Notes under the pieces: model-generated
Told to the model about the DNA's origin: nothing
Database searches by the model: none
What the model saw: the letters and a program-made list of their open reading frames with translations, nothing else
In this document: positions 45,217 to 57,778 of the stretch, piece by piece
How positions within the stretch are numbered: position 1 is the stretch's first letter
How the letters are laid out: the number at the start of each line of letters is the position of its first letter
Program-made: the position numbers and the translations under genes
DNA from: Muscardinus avellanarius
Lineage: Eukaryota; Chordata; Mammalia; Rodentia; Gliridae
NCBI GenBank assembly: GCA_963383645.1
Contig: OY726572.1
Span: 71,207,356-71,271,355, forward strand
Length of the DNA: 64,000 nt
Direction: 5' to 3'

Positions 45217-45510
45217 TTGGATTATTTGTATTTTTAGATTTAACTTGGCAATATGGCAACATAAATAACATTTCATATTTCATTCAAAATATTATCAAAA
45301 TAAGTGATATTCTCTACTAGTATCCAATAAAAGTAGATTGTTCTATTTTCTTATGAGTGGAAAGTGATTAGGATTGATCAGATACAGCTTTATGAGATTC
45401 AACTATATTAAAAGAGCATATTTACTTTCTATAAATATATAATTAGAGTCAGATATCCCTTCTTTAGGTTCATATGCATAGAAGAATTTCCTCATCTTAA
45501 TAATCTCACT

Positions 45511-45731
45511 AGCCGGTCATGGTGGTGCAAGATTGTAATCCCAGCATTTGGGAGGCTGAGACAGGAGGATCTGGTTCGCGAACAGCCTCAGCTACTCAGT
45601 GAGGCTCTCTCAACTCAGTAGGACCCTGTTTCAAAATAAAGAATAAAAAATAGGGAAGTGGGTGTAGCTTGGAGGTCAAATGCCCTTGGGTTTCATCCCC
45701 AGATGCGCAAAAAAAAAAAAAAAAAAAAAAT
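45511..45731 (+). mobile_element. B1-dID SINE, full length
   Basis: AGCCGGTCATGGTGGTGC to CATCCCCAGATGCGC with a roughly 20-A tail. Undeleted left arm (CAGCTACTCAGTGAGGC). Confidence 0.95.
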
Positions 45732-46131
45732 CTCCCTAATGTGTCATAGTTATGTTCTGTGGTAAATGGTAAAGTTTATCCATTACAAGTATTTCTCAGA
45801 TCAATAATCTCTATATTATAATGTATTCTCCAAGAGAAAAATCAATGATGGTCATTCTTTTTGGCATCAAAAGATAAATTTAAGTGAGGAGACATAATAG
45901 TGATGGGTCTGAATGAAAACAAACTCCTAGTAGTTGAGAGGGTGAAGAAGAGAGAAGAGAGAAAACAAGAAAGGAATCAGAGGATGGCTACAGGATGGCT
46001 CGCAATTTCTCTAGGGTACATTCTTTTATATTTGAATTTGAACACCTAGTGATAACTTAGATTTAATATATGTTCAAAAATATCTAACATTGTGTTTAAA
46101 GATATACTTTTTTTCTCATTGACACCTTTAT
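45732..46131. other. Unassigned sequence
   Basis: No recognised repeat or gene. Confidence 0.45.
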
Positions 46132-46211
46132 TGTTTTTAAAAATTTTTACTGGTGCATTGTAGTCATACATCTTAATGGAGGACAAGATGGTAGAGGCGT
46201 ACATACTTCTT
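46132..46211 (-). mobile_element. L1 3'-terminal fragment, antisense
   Basis: CTGGTGCATTGTAGTCATAC and CTTAATGGAGGACAAGATGG are the reverse complement of the L1 tail seen at 43.75 kb. Confidence 0.75.
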
Positions 46212-46531
46212 AAACTGACATTTCATGAGCTATAACTCTAGAATTTTATATACATCTATTTTAATTCTACTAGAAAACTTTTCTTCACCTAATTATATAG
46301 GTGAAGGAGAAATCACGAAGTAATAATTGAAAGAGTAATGCTTCAATCCCAATTCTTCTATATGAATTGGAAATTTCAATGCTGACCAAATATTTGGTGA
46401 TAACAATTACTTTGAAATTTTTACATATAATCACAGTGTGCTTGCTTATGTTAACAAATGTGTTTTTTATTTTTAAATCACATATTGAAATGCAAACAGG
46501 TAAAAATAATATGATTTGAGGGATATAGTGA
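46212..46531. other. Unassigned AT-rich sequence
   Basis: Nothing recognised. Confidence 0.45.
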
Positions 46532-46541
46532 AACAATTTGG

Positions 46542-46768
46542 CCGGGCATGGTGGCGCATGCTTGTAATCCCAGCATACGGGAGGCTGAGACTGGAGGATC
46601 ATGGTTTGCGGGCAGCCTCAGCTACTTAGTGAGGCCCTTTTCAACTTAGTGAGAGCCTGTTTCAAAATAAAAGAATAAAAAATAGGGCAGGGGGTGTAGC
46701 TCAGAGGTCAAATGCCTCTGGGTTCCATCCCCAGACCCACTATATATATATTTTTTTAATTAAAAAAT
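46542..46768 (+). mobile_element. B1-dID SINE with 10-bp target-site duplication
   Basis: CCGGGCATGGTGGCGCATGC to CCATCCCCAGACCCAC, then an AT-rich tail. AACAATTTGG is repeated at 46532-46541 and 46769-46778. The ID end CCCAGACCCAC is shared with the 49.3 kb copy. Confidence 0.96.
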
Positions 46769-46778
46769 AACAATTTGG

Positions 46779-49265
46779 AGTGGGGAGGACTGGAATTGAA
46801 AATAGACAGATTTGCCAGAACTGCTGGTACCTGAGTCTCAGAGGTAGTGAGGTTTATTATATGCTGTTACTTATGTGCATATTCAAAATTTCCTACCATG
46901 AAAAGTTAAATTATGTAAGCACTAGGCTTGTCTGCCTCTAAAACACATGCTTTAAAACACTTCAACAATTTCTTTATAAATGTTTTACTTCCATAAGAGT
47001 CACCATTTCTGTTTTCTTGGGAACTGATCATTTCTTTTGCCTTTTTATTCTCATATCTGTGTCAGCAAAGGCTAAACAAAACATTTCTTTCTACACTAGT
47101 ATGTAATTTCATGTTTTAACTGAAGTTGGGCACAGAAGAAAACAAATAAACAGTGTTTTATTTTCAATAGTGTAGTTTAGAATTACTGAGACTTCTACTA
47201 AAAGTTATGTTGCCAGAGTGCCTATTGACAATTGTGTCTCTTAATCACCACTCCTAAAGTTATTACACGTCTTACTTAATGTGAATCAATGTTGCCTAGA
47301 GATTTTTAATAAAGAAATATGGTGCAATGTCACAAAACCCTTACATACTGTGTGGCAGGATTTCAGCTTAGAGGTCGATTAGTTGTTTTTTTTTTTAAAC
47401 AGAATATGTTCTCTTTATTTTGGAAAAAAAAAAGGGATTCTTTCATGGCCAATATGATGGTATTAATTAGGTTAGAAAGCATGCTCAAGGGACCAGTTTT
47501 AGGCATATGTGTGAAAGAGTAGCAAATGTGACTTCACCTTAGTAAATTCCTACTCCCAAACGCCAGTTTTCTTTGCCTTATTTAGTCTTTTTTGAAGCCA
47601 GAGAATGAATGTTTTGTGACTTATTAAAAAGCCTAAATGCAAAACCTGACTTCCATGAATCTAAAACCCAATTGGCATTATATATATCAATGTGTATAAC
47701 ACAATCACTCACAGAGTAGTCAATAAGAAACTATGCATTTGTGGGGGAAACTGAAATTGAGTGTGATGGAGACCTGAGATGTTAGTGGCAGTTTCTTGCT
47801 AGACCTATAAGGACAGAACCTCCCTGGAGTTTAGTCCTGAAGTTGAGGCTGCAGGGACCCCTGAGCTGGGCATGCAAGCAGAAGCACCCAGGGGGACGGG
47901 AGCAGAGGGGACACTAAAAATACACTCCTTTGGACTGAGGTATTTTTCTATAAAATGTGAGTACCACCAGGGAAAGGAACATGAAAAACTTTTCATTCTT
48001 TTTTTGCTTCAAAAATGAAACAGCTATTTATAACGCACCTACAGGGTGAAAGTGGTCTTCGTGTGAATGATACAGAGATGACTAGAGCTTTGATAAGGAA
48101 ACAGGAGCGTGAAGCTCTTAAACAAGACTATGGTTCAATGCTCTACTGAGAGGGAACATCTCAGAAGTAAAGGATTGTAGGAAGGATGTAGAACTCTTCC
48201 AATAAGCTGATACAACAGGCAAATCATTACAAAGGGGCGATTTTAGAGATCAGAGTTGTATGAGTGAGACACTCAGGGTATAATATTTGAAAAAGCACTT
48301 GGTCAGGGCTGGCCTGCTCTTGTTCCTGATAAGAATCTGCTTACTATCTGTGCCCTTCACCTTTCAATTTCCTAAGGTTTTCTGATCCAGGAACCATAAA
48401 CAAACCATGCCTAGGATAATGTCTTGCTCAAAACCAATATTATGCATTTTGAGTAATTGTAAACAACATCTTAAAATACCAATTTTGTAATCTTTATTAT
48501 GCATGTGTGCATTATATAAATGTTTGCATATATCTACCTATACATATATTAGTCTACCTATGGTCTATCTATCTATCATCTATTTTCTATTACTTACCAG
48601 AAAAGCTATCCAGTAATACTATACAAATTACAGTTGTGAATCATGTTGCCCAGCTGGTTTATGACATGTATTTCTAAACTATGTTTCAATGTGTGAGCAA
48701 TAACAAAAAAAATTATCAAAAATATAACTTTCTCTCATAAAGGAATAATTATACAATGAATGCCTAAATCAATTATGAAAGTAATTTCCTACAGAATATT
48801 TGGAGTAATAGAGACTTTAGATATTAATAGTTGTTTTATTATGGAGAAGTAAGCCTAATTCTGGAAACATATTTCATGAGAAAACTCTTACTGATGGGCA
48901 CGCTCTATGCCAAGCACTTTGAGGACACCTAGCTTACTAAGTAGGCAATGATAACAGAACACACAAACCAGGTTTATTTGCTATACCAGATTTACCCACA
49001 GCCCAGCTACTCTACTTATATTGCGACTTCTAAAATAGCATGGAATAAGATTCCTCTGGGTTTGATGACTACATAGAGTTTTAATAAAGGCTGATGGTTG
49101 CTGTGCTTTGAGAAATGTGGGGATGATGTTGCCGAGAAGAGAGTAGGTTGAATTGAGGAAGGCAGCCATCAATGTTTTCTGCTTTGTATTCAAGAAATAC
49201 AGAATTATCAATATAGTCTTCTCCCACCTTTTCTTGGGAAAGCATGATCTCATTTATTAGAAAAA
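46779..49265. other. 2.5 kb without assigned genes
   Basis: Unassigned. 47800-47940 is relatively GC-rich (CAGGGGGACGGGAGCAG) with a 63-codon minus frame of no recognised family. Short (ATCT)n near 48560. Confidence 0.45.
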
Positions 49266-49273
49266 TGAAAATT

Positions 49274-49488
49274 TGAGCCAGGCGTGGTGGTGCACACTTA
49301 TAATCCCAGCATTTGTGAGGCTGAGACCGGAGGATCGCGGTTGGCGGACAGCCTCAGCTACTTAGTGAGGCCCTCTGCAACTCAGTGAGACCCGGTTTCA
49401 AAATAAAGAATAAAAAATTGGGCAGGGGGTGCAGCTTGGAGGTCAAATGCCTCTGGATTACATCTCCAGACCCACAAAAAAAAAAAAG
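49274..49488 (+). mobile_element. B1-dID SINE, full length
   Basis: GAGCCAGGCGTGGTGGTGC to CATCTCCAGACCCAC and a short A tail. Retained CpGs (GGATCGCGGTTGGCGG). Confidence 0.95.
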
Positions 49489-50569
49489 GAAATTTGTAAT
49501 CTGTGATATATTTATGCAAAGGTTTGAAAATACAAAGCTGCACATTTCCCAGTTGTATTACGGGGGAGGAGAAATCACATAAATATAGTTCCACAGAACA
49601 AATTATCCAAAATAAATTACCTACATTTATAAGAACAAGGTTTCATAAAAGGTTATTATTGCTAATTATAGTTCCTTAGAAGGTGACTTTTAAAGAAAAA
49701 CCTAGTTTGTTCATAGAAAAATTTGTTGGTGATCAATAGTCTCGGGCAAATTCTTCGTAGCAGATAAATTATGTAAAAAAAACTTTGTGAGTATTCATAC
49801 CAAACTGAGATATATTAATAACAAATATTTGCTGCTACACGATAATGTTTATGTACTTTGCTCTGCATTTTGTAATCTGAGGCCTTTCATAGCATTTAAA
49901 ACAATACTAAGCAATCCTTTAATAAAAGGTTCAAAAAAAAAAAAAGGAAAATGCTAATGGTAAATTCTCTTTATGCAAAGAACTGACTTATAATTCTATT
50001 TTCCTATTTTATTCTCCCCAAAAGGGAGGTGATTGGTAGTTAATTGGTAGAGGCTAGAGAAAGAAGAAGATTCTAGGAGCATGATGTGAATGGCAGAGAA
50101 AAATTTTTCTGCTTACATATAAGTGCCATCATTTGCTAGTATAATTATTTGTCTCTGAAATTTAAACTTTCCACCACTTTAGGACCTATCAATTTAACTT
50201 CAATTTTTTAAATTTTTTCTCTCACAAGTATTGAAGTTAAATATATTCTCTCCAAATGAGGCTTTGTATGCTGGATAAACTCTTTCTGCTTATATGTATT
50301 TTTCTTGCCTCAACTTTTCTCCTGTTTCAGCTGTTCATATCTTTTCTGTCTTCCAATTCCTAGCTGAAGGCCAGTCTTTCCCATAAAGAGATGCATATAC
50401 TAGAAACCTAGTGAAGACGGACACAGTTATCTGAAGACATGAAACAGAGGAAGATTGCGGATTAGTATTAAGAAGAGTAGATTCAGGTGTGGGTTCTATT
50501 ACTAGCTCACTGATATTGGGCAAACCAATATCAAGATTCATTTTTCCCCCAATGAATGACTCTCATCTT
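49489..50569. other. Unassigned AT-rich sequence
   Basis: No repeat or gene recognised. Confidence 0.45.
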
Positions 50570-50579
50570 CTATTTTGCC

Positions 50580-50988
50580 TTTTTTTTTTTTTTTTTTTTG
50601 GTGGTGGTACTGGGGTTCCTGGAAGCCCTTCTACCTTCGGGCTACACTCCCAAACCTATTTTTATATTTTATTTTTTATTTAATTTTTATTTTATTCCAC
50701 TAAGAGCCTATCCCCAAAATTGACATTGTTTTTCTGAGATGTGGTAAGTTAAGCATTATTCTGAACAAAGATAAAATTTTATTTCTATTTTCTAATAACA
50801 CATGAAAATAATCCTGTGATTATAGGACAAGAAAACAGGGGAAAGCACTACTTTTATGATTCTGGAGTTTTAATTTTTATTTGGAAACAGGGTCTCTTAA
50901 ACCAGCGCGGCTGGCTTCGAACCAGCACGATCCTCCTGTCTCCGCCTCCCAAGTGCGGGGATTACAAGTGTGCGCCACCACACCCGGC
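50580..50988 (-). mobile_element. B1-dID SINE split by a 180-bp insertion
   Basis: 50580-50694 holds the T run, ID arm (GGTACTGGGGTTCCTGG) and linker. 50875-50988 holds the B1 arm (GGAAACAGGGTCTCTTAAAC to CACCACACCCGGC), of the internally deleted subfamily. CTATTTTGCC at 50570-50579 and 50989-50998 is a perfect target-site duplication around the whole block. The intervening 180 bases are foreign to the SINE. Confidence 0.97.
50695..50874 (+). repeat. 180-bp copy of 52252-52431, inserted in a SINE
   Basis: TTCCACTAAGAGCCTATCCC through GATTCTGGAGTTTTAAT is identical, as far as I can compare by eye, to 52252-52431 in the same orientation. Since it interrupts a SINE linker, this is the derived copy. 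Confidence 0.96.
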
Positions 50989-50998
50989 CTATTTTGCC

Positions 50999-52251
50999 AC
51001 TTAATAATTGAGAATAAAAACAACTTACCTTCACAATTACTATATGGATTCCATACTATATATGGGGAAGATATGTGAGACACAGAAATGGATGTTATTA
51101 GTCCTATTTCTCCATTATTTGCCAAGCACTCTGCACATACCAGGCATTTTGGTAAGTGTCACTCTCCTCTTTCACCTCTGCTCATCTCAAGAGACCATAT
51201 TTCAATGATATCCGACATTTGTGTGTGTTCATGCACATGTGTTGGAACACCTGGTCAGTATTATGTATAGTTTTTTCTCTATAGATACTCTGTTAATGAC
51301 TGACTGATTCTTAACACTTTTAACCCTTAAAAATTATAGAGAGTTGTAAAACCAGAGAAAATCAGAAACGGATTGAACATCACAATAAAGGTATACGACA
51401 TATTAATTTATTTTCCAAGGTATTTTATTGTAGACCTCTTTAAGACATCTAAAGATTGAAACTATTTCTAAATTTATTCCATCCCCAAGGCTCAAATCAG
51501 TTCTGCCTTAATAGAAACAGTTAGTTTGGGTAAATCTGGAGCCCCACTTGGGCTGAGGGCCCAGTTTTGCTAACAGTGCACATTCAGGGAACACTGTGAG
51601 CAATTCTATTTATCTAAGGGTTCAGCCTCATGCTTGGGTTTGCAGGTGCAGCTGTAAATTTCAGGTGATTTACAGAGTGGGAAGCACACCAAATCTGAAA
51701 TTATAATGGAGCTCAAGGCTCACAGCATCTTTTGTTAGATGCTCTGGTTTTATGATTTTGGGTGGGTGCCACCACATTTTTCTTCCAAGTGCAATAAAAA
51801 AAATGATGCCATTCAAGCTGAAAAGCTTAACAACCACTTTACCTTTATTGAATCTGTAGCTAATGTACTGAAATAGTAGGGGTTTTGCTGCAAATGTAAT
51901 TTGGGTTTTTGTATGGGCATCTCTTCATGCCTCAAAAATTGGGTTTGCATTGAGCACACTTGAGTTACCTAAAAGATCTAATGATAAAGATGCAGGTCTG
52001 ACCTTACTGTTGCAGATAAATGCCTACCTAGACCCAAGGAGATTACATACTGTTCCTCTAGAAGCCATCTGCTAGACGTAACTGTGGCTATAGACAGCCA
52101 GTTGCTTTATCCTATGTTATACCCGCTAACACATCAATGTTTTGACAGTTTCAATGGGTGAACTTCATGCTCCTTCAAAGACCATAAACATTCTATTCTA
52201 AAGAAACTTATATGCTTACACTTTCAATTAATTTTTTATTCTCTTTCTATG
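50999..52251. other. Unassigned sequence, partly GC-balanced
   Basis: 51540-51900 has mixed composition and matches no repeat I know (CACTTGGGCTGAGGGCCC, GGTGCAGCTGTAAATTTCAG). It is a weak candidate for conserved non-coding DNA. No exon seen. Confidence 0.4.
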
Positions 52252-52431
52252 TTCCACTAAGAGCCTATCCCCAAAATTGACATTGTTTTTCTGAGATGTG
52301 GTAAGTTAAGCATTATTCTGAACAAAGATAAAATTTTATTTCTATTTTCTAATAACACATGAAAATAATCCTGTGATTATAGGACAAGAAAACAGGGGAA
52401 AGCACTACTTTTATGATTCTGGAGTTTTAAT
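52252..52431 (+). repeat. 180-bp source segment of the copy at 50.7 kb
   Basis: Continuous with non-repeat flanks on both sides (TTTCTATG before, ATATCTTAC after), so it is taken as the original. Confidence 0.9.
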
Positions 52432-53170
52432 ATATCTTACTTTTGTATAAGACTGAATCATTGCATGGTTATTAAAGACTCAAGGAAACTATTTTTTTCT
52501 AATCTGTTCAGATGCAACTAATAAATTTGACAACAGACTAACTCAATGTGCTTCGGAATTTCACATGCAGCATTGAATGTTATTATCACACCAATCCTAC
52601 TGAAAGTGACAGAATAAGAAAGCAGAACTTAGATATCAACTCCAATCTTCTAATGCCAAATGTAGCGGCACATCATGACACACTTTTTATTGAATACAAC
52701 TCTCACTACCACCCAGCAAACACGGAGAGGCCACTCAACTTAGGCTCCTACTGTCCTTGTGGCTTTATCCCATTTGCAAAGACATTCCTGCTTTCTAACC
52801 TCTCTGTGCTCTCCTAGACATTCTGCAACTCTCCTCTGACCATGTTAAATTTAGGGCTATGTCAAGATCTAAATGAGGCCCTAACCCCCATCAATAAATA
52901 CAAATAAACACATCAGATTTTATTTATTCACTTTTATGAGTATTTAGTGCATTTTGTCTATATTACTAGGAGGCAATTCACTAATCACTTATGATAGTAT
53001 TTATTAAAATAATGTTGGCCTACCTACCTTTTTGAAAAGGTTTTGTTTTTGGACAAGGCAATACTGTATAATAGCTATTGACTAGTCTGCTCATTCAAAA
53101 AGAATTTTGACTTTCTTGATCCTGAACTATACAAATATGATATGACCCTTATATTAGGAACCAACATACC
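52432..53170. other. Unassigned sequence
   Basis: The 89-codon frame at 52548-52817 has no recognised domain. No repeat recognised. Confidence 0.4.
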
Positions 53171-53545
53171 TAAAAAAAAACAAAAACCAAACAAACAAAA
53201 AAACACCTTGGAGGAGAAAGGGTTTATTTGGCTCATGATTTAGAGGTCCAGTCCATGGTTGGCCCTCTCCAAGGCACAAACATCATGACTGTAGGAGTGG
53301 AAGTGGACAGGATGATCACCTCATGGTGCCTGGGAATGAGTGGGAGAGGAAGGGACCAGGAACATATATAATCCTCAAGGCCATATCCTTAGCATCCTCC
53401 CTCCTCCAGCCATGTCTTACCTGCCTATGGTTACTACAAAGTAAATTAAATTTCAACCCATCAGTGGGCTAGTCTACCAATGAGGTTAAAGTCCCTACTC
53501 AATTATTCACCTTTATATATTTCTGTATTACCAACACATCAGCTT
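53171..53545 (-). mobile_element. ERVL-MaLR-type LTR, antisense
   Basis: GGAGAAAGGGTTTATTTGGC, TCATGATTTAGAGGTCCAG and CCATGGTTGGCCCTCTCC match the reverse-complemented rodent MaLR layout. They are followed by a GTGGACAGGATGATCACC block and the end AATTAAATTTCAACCCATCA. Confidence 0.75.
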
Positions 53546-53549
53546 TTAT

Positions 53550-53608
53550 TCTGTGTGTGTGTGTATGTGTGTGTAAAATGTTCTGTGTGTGTGTGTGTGT
53601 GTGTGTAA
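53550..53608. repeat. (TG)n blocks
   Basis: Two TG tracts, each followed by TAAAA and a GTTCT-like word (TAAAATGTTCT, TAAAACGTTCT), suggesting a small local duplication. Confidence 0.9.
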
Positions 53609-53616
53609 AACGTTCT

Positions 53617-53832
53617 TTTTTGTGTGTGTATGTGGTACTGGGGGTGGAACCCAGGGGCTTTTCTACATCCAGACTATACTCAAATACCTATTTTATACTT
53701 TATTTGGGAACAGGGTCTCACTAAGTTGCTGAGAGCCTCACTCAGTAGCTGAGGCTGGCTTCGAACCTGTGTGATCCTCTTGTCTCAGCCTCCCAAATCC
53801 TGGGATTACAAGTGTGCACCACCATGCCCGGC
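53617..53832 (-). mobile_element. B1-dID SINE, antisense
   Basis: TTTTTTGTGTGTGTATGTGG tail, ID arm GGTACTGGGGGTGGAACCC, and B1 arm ending CACCATGCCCGGC. Undeleted left arm. GTGTAAAACGTTCT before and GTGTAAAATTCT after are a probable, decayed target-site duplication. Confidence 0.95.
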
Positions 53833-55123
53833 ATGAGTGTAAAATTCTATATCCAAACCATAACAGTATTTTTACTCCTTTTGGAGTTCAAAGTATAGGT
53901 TAGGGCACACACGCACCCAAAAAGAAATAAATTAAAATTCTTTGTAATACAGTTCATGAGTAAGTTTGCCTTAATTGTCATTATTACAGGAACAGATCTG
54001 AAAATGACTTTTAAAGAACAATAGGTTAGAACATGTGTCAATAAGAAGTCTAAAAAAATTAACCAAAAACCAAGCTTTTATCAGAAAAATATTTAATATT
54101 AGAAGAAGCAACACATGCAAAATGGGTGCAAGTATGGATTATTCTGTTTAAAGGACGTGGTTCTGTGTAGCAGAGTAAGTTAGAGAGTGAGAGAAGACTG
54201 GATTTGTGACTTTGTAACTGCTGAAAGCTGTAAGCTACACTGAAAGCTTTGGGCCTGATACTGGAAGAAAATACCTATTTTTTTCAGTTTAGTATTGGGG
54301 TTAGCAGAGGTTTGATTTGATGAGATTTTGTGTTAGAGAGATAAGACTAGTTTTAGTGTGGTGGATGAATTAGGGAGGAGGCTATTGTCACTAGTACAGG
54401 TGTAGTGAAGAAAGAGAGGCTAAAAAATTGATTCAAGAGGTGTTCAAGAAATATAATCAACAAAACTGAATTGAATTGAGATAGACTCTTGGTCCCTCTA
54501 GATTGTTTTTTTCTTTCTTCTATTTTTATTTTTAATACAATCCTGCCTTTATTTCAACGTTTAAATTGTTGAGAGTACCTGTCAACATCTGAATAGAACT
54601 GAATTTTTTTCTTGCTCTTTTTTTTAAAAAAACAAACAAAACTCTGGCCTTGTCTCTTTATGTAAAAATTACTTTTGAATGACTCACTGCTAAGTTGTAG
54701 ATTATTTGCCTAGGAAATACTACCCAAGACATCTATTTAAAAGTTACTTTCCTAGATTACTCCTTATACTAGGCTAAATGGCAAATGATTGTGTATAGAC
54801 TAAAAATGCTGCTAATCCTCAAAAAGATCTTGAAAATAGTACGTCAAACTCATGTCCACAGTGTGTATTAGGCCCACAATATATTTTAAAAGGTGTTGAA
54901 TCACTGATTAAGTCTTTTTCCAGAGGACAAAGAGACGAAAAAATTTTTTTCCTTCAAGAACAAATGTGTTTTCAGTAGTACCACCTCTGATCCCACATGA
55001 TGCTAAAGGTTTCCTAAAGGTTTTATTTTTATCCTCAATGTCAAAACAATTTAGCTGCCTTTGCTTCCCAGTTGTGGATATTCTTTAAAATTCATATGCA
55101 CCTGCCTCTCTTCAAAATTAAAG
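53833..55123. other. Unassigned AT-rich sequence
   Basis: No repeat, exon or RNA gene recognised. Confidence 0.45.
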
Positions 55124-55317
55124 ATGCGGCAGGGCTTGTCAGTTCACAACAGTAATCCCAGTATTAGGGGGTCTGAGGCAGGGGGATCACAAATTCAAGA
55201 CCAGCCTCAGCAACCTAGTGAGACTCTGAGCAACCTGAGGAGACCCTGTTTCAAAACAAAAAGCAAAACAAAAAAGGGCTGTGGGTGTATCTTATAACAC
55301 CTTTGGGTTCAATCCCC

Positions 55318-55370
<53 letters not shown>

Positions 55371-55371
55371 A
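55124..55371 (+). mobile_element. B1-dID SINE with (CA)n tail
   Basis: GCAGGGCTTGTCAGTTCAC to CAATCCCCAGTAACAC, then about 24 CA units (55322-55370) in place of an A tail. Confidence 0.92.
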
Positions 55372-56807
55372 GATGATGATTATTTTTCTGCTCTTTAAAA
55401 GCTTATAATACTTAAAATTTTTCACCTAAGGTAGCAGTCATATAACCTTCACATTCTCACATTCCTCTTTTATCCTGGCAATTAATTCCTTCTTTCCTTC
55501 AGGGGTGCAACTGCATTCTTAGGAGACAAGCTGCGACTGCTCTCGGGTAACGGTGGAAGAATATTTTCTTTGGTTCACCATCTCTTTTTGCAGATGGTCA
55601 TGTGGCAAGTAGGGGGCATTCATATTTTACAATGAAGGATTTTGGTAAGAGATCAAATATGCTCATAATCCTCTTTCTCTTTCCCTCAACATGAATCTTT
55701 GAATGAAGGCATGTGGGTCACTGATGCAGCCAACATACTTCAACCAAAAGTAACAAGCACAATGACCAACATCGAAATCAGTGAGGATGATAAATCAAAA
55801 GAAGCATGAAAATCTTGAGTCCAGATATGCATATCCATCATTCTCTGGAGAAAAGTAGAGTTTGGACTTACTAGGATTTTCCATTGTAATGGTGTATATA
55901 CTTTCATTAAAGCTCAGTTGAGTCTACCAATCAATGAGAATCCAACGCACTGCTGCCTTAATATATGTTGACAACAATGAGCTTCGACACTTGCTCTAGA
56001 TATATATCTTAAGATGTCAGAAATTCATGCATTGGTAAAGTATTTGTTGAGTACCTACTGTAATATGAAAACCATTAAAATATTTGAGATGCATCAATAT
56101 ACAGACTTGAAATGTGGCATCTCTGCTTTATAATGATACTTTACATAGTATTTTAGAAGTAGACATAGTGGGGATTTTACATAGTATTTTAGAAGTGGAC
56201 AACTGTTGTAAAAATAAGAAAGAATAGCTGGATCATAGTAAAGAGGGGAGTATCTAATGACCTGGGGATAAAGATTGCAGTCATAAACAAGAAAGTCTAC
56301 ATAGGATGCACTGAGTTAGTGACGGAAATTTGAAAGCAAGGACATATTTAGAAGATCACTGTAGGCAGAGAATTCCTAGAGCAAATGGTCTTTGTTGGGA
56401 GCTATCAGAAACAAAATGAGTAAAGACAAGAGGAAAGAGTAAGGAGGCAGAAGACTATGGGAACCTCATAGGTCCTCCGTTGTTAGGGCAGTGGGCATTA
56501 TTGCTGAAATAACTTATTATTATAATTTATTATTATTATTTATAATTAATATTTTAATAATTATTAATAAAGTCATAATTATTATTAATAATTATTATTT
56601 ATAACGTTTCCCTTTAATGGAAAAATGAAACAGATGTTAAAATGATGTGCCAAAAGTCAAGAGATAGGCAATAGAATAATTGAATTTAGAAGTTACTCTC
56701 TATTTTTGTGCTGTATCTTTAATATATGACATTTCTCTATATATTGTAATGTGATTAATGGCTAATTATATAAATATAAAAATCTTATGTAAAAATTCAG
56801 ATGCCTG
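55372..56807. other. Unassigned sequence with small direct repeats and an (ATT)n tract
   Basis: 55500-55620 is GC-balanced (CTGCGACTGCTCTCGGG). TTACATAGTATTTTAGAAGT occurs twice within 60 bases near 56142 and 56177. 56511-56602 is (ATT)n-rich. No gene recognised. Confidence 0.45.
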
Positions 56808-57001
56808 CCAGGTGTGGTGGTGCATTCTTGTAATCCCAGTACCTGGGAGTCCGAGACAGGAGTATCACAGGTTTCCAGCTAGCCTCAGCTACTTACTGAG
56901 GCCCTCTGCAACTTAGTGAGACCCTGTTTCAAACATTAAGAATAAAAACTAGGTCTGGGGGTTTATCTCAGGAATAGAATCCCTGGCAATGAAAAAAAAA
57001 A
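56808..57001 (+). mobile_element. B1-dID SINE, diverged
   Basis: TGCCAGGTGTGGTGGTGC to GAATCCCTGGCAATG with a short A tail. Undeleted left arm. The ID arm 3' end is eroded. Confidence 0.9.
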
Positions 57002-57741
57002 TCATATTCATCCATCTTGAAAAACAATGATAATTCTAAAATTTGTTTAAAATGTTCTAACTCCAGAAATTGCTATTAGATACTTTGGTTATCTATTTTA
57101 AAAGTCAGACCATTTGAAAGCATATATCCCAAAGTTTTAGAGAAACCTATTTACCTTTTCATAAAAACAAAATAGAATTTGATTTTTAAGCTATTTGATG
57201 ATTTTCACATGGACTATTTTGGTCTCAGTGGGCATAAATGTTTTAGCCTTGTATAGAAATTTACTTCTGAATATTAATACATGACTTGTTAATTTATAAA
57301 TTGGTTAGAATAAGTTGGTAAAACTGAGTTGTAATCTTGTAGTCAAATCATAGCCCCAAGAATGAATATATATGACATAAGAAGCACCACTTAGAACATA
57401 TCATTCTGCATGTACATTTACAAGAAATATATGGGTGGACTGAGTGAATTTGAACTTCATTTTGATAGTGCCATTTGAAGTTCAGTATAGATGACTGCAT
57501 CTGTCCTCTAGTGGGTGAGCCAGGGGCCAGGGCCATTTCCCTTATTTTTTTATGTGGGATAAAATATTCTGCGGAAACTTTACCTCTTTCCCTTTCTAAG
57601 GAAAAAAAGAACAGAAACATGTTAAATAAAAACAGTTCTCCCCCCCAAAAGAAAATATCTCTATGAGCAAGCTATGAATATTGTATTTTCTTTCACTCCT
57701 TTTACCACACGTTAAATAAAATTTTACCTTTGCCTTAAAGT

Positions 57742-57778
<37 letters not shown>

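Noticed and set aside
45008..45268. Thr/His-repeat and Cys/Val-repeat frames
   Set aside because: Simple translation of (CA)n microsatellites around an ID fragment.
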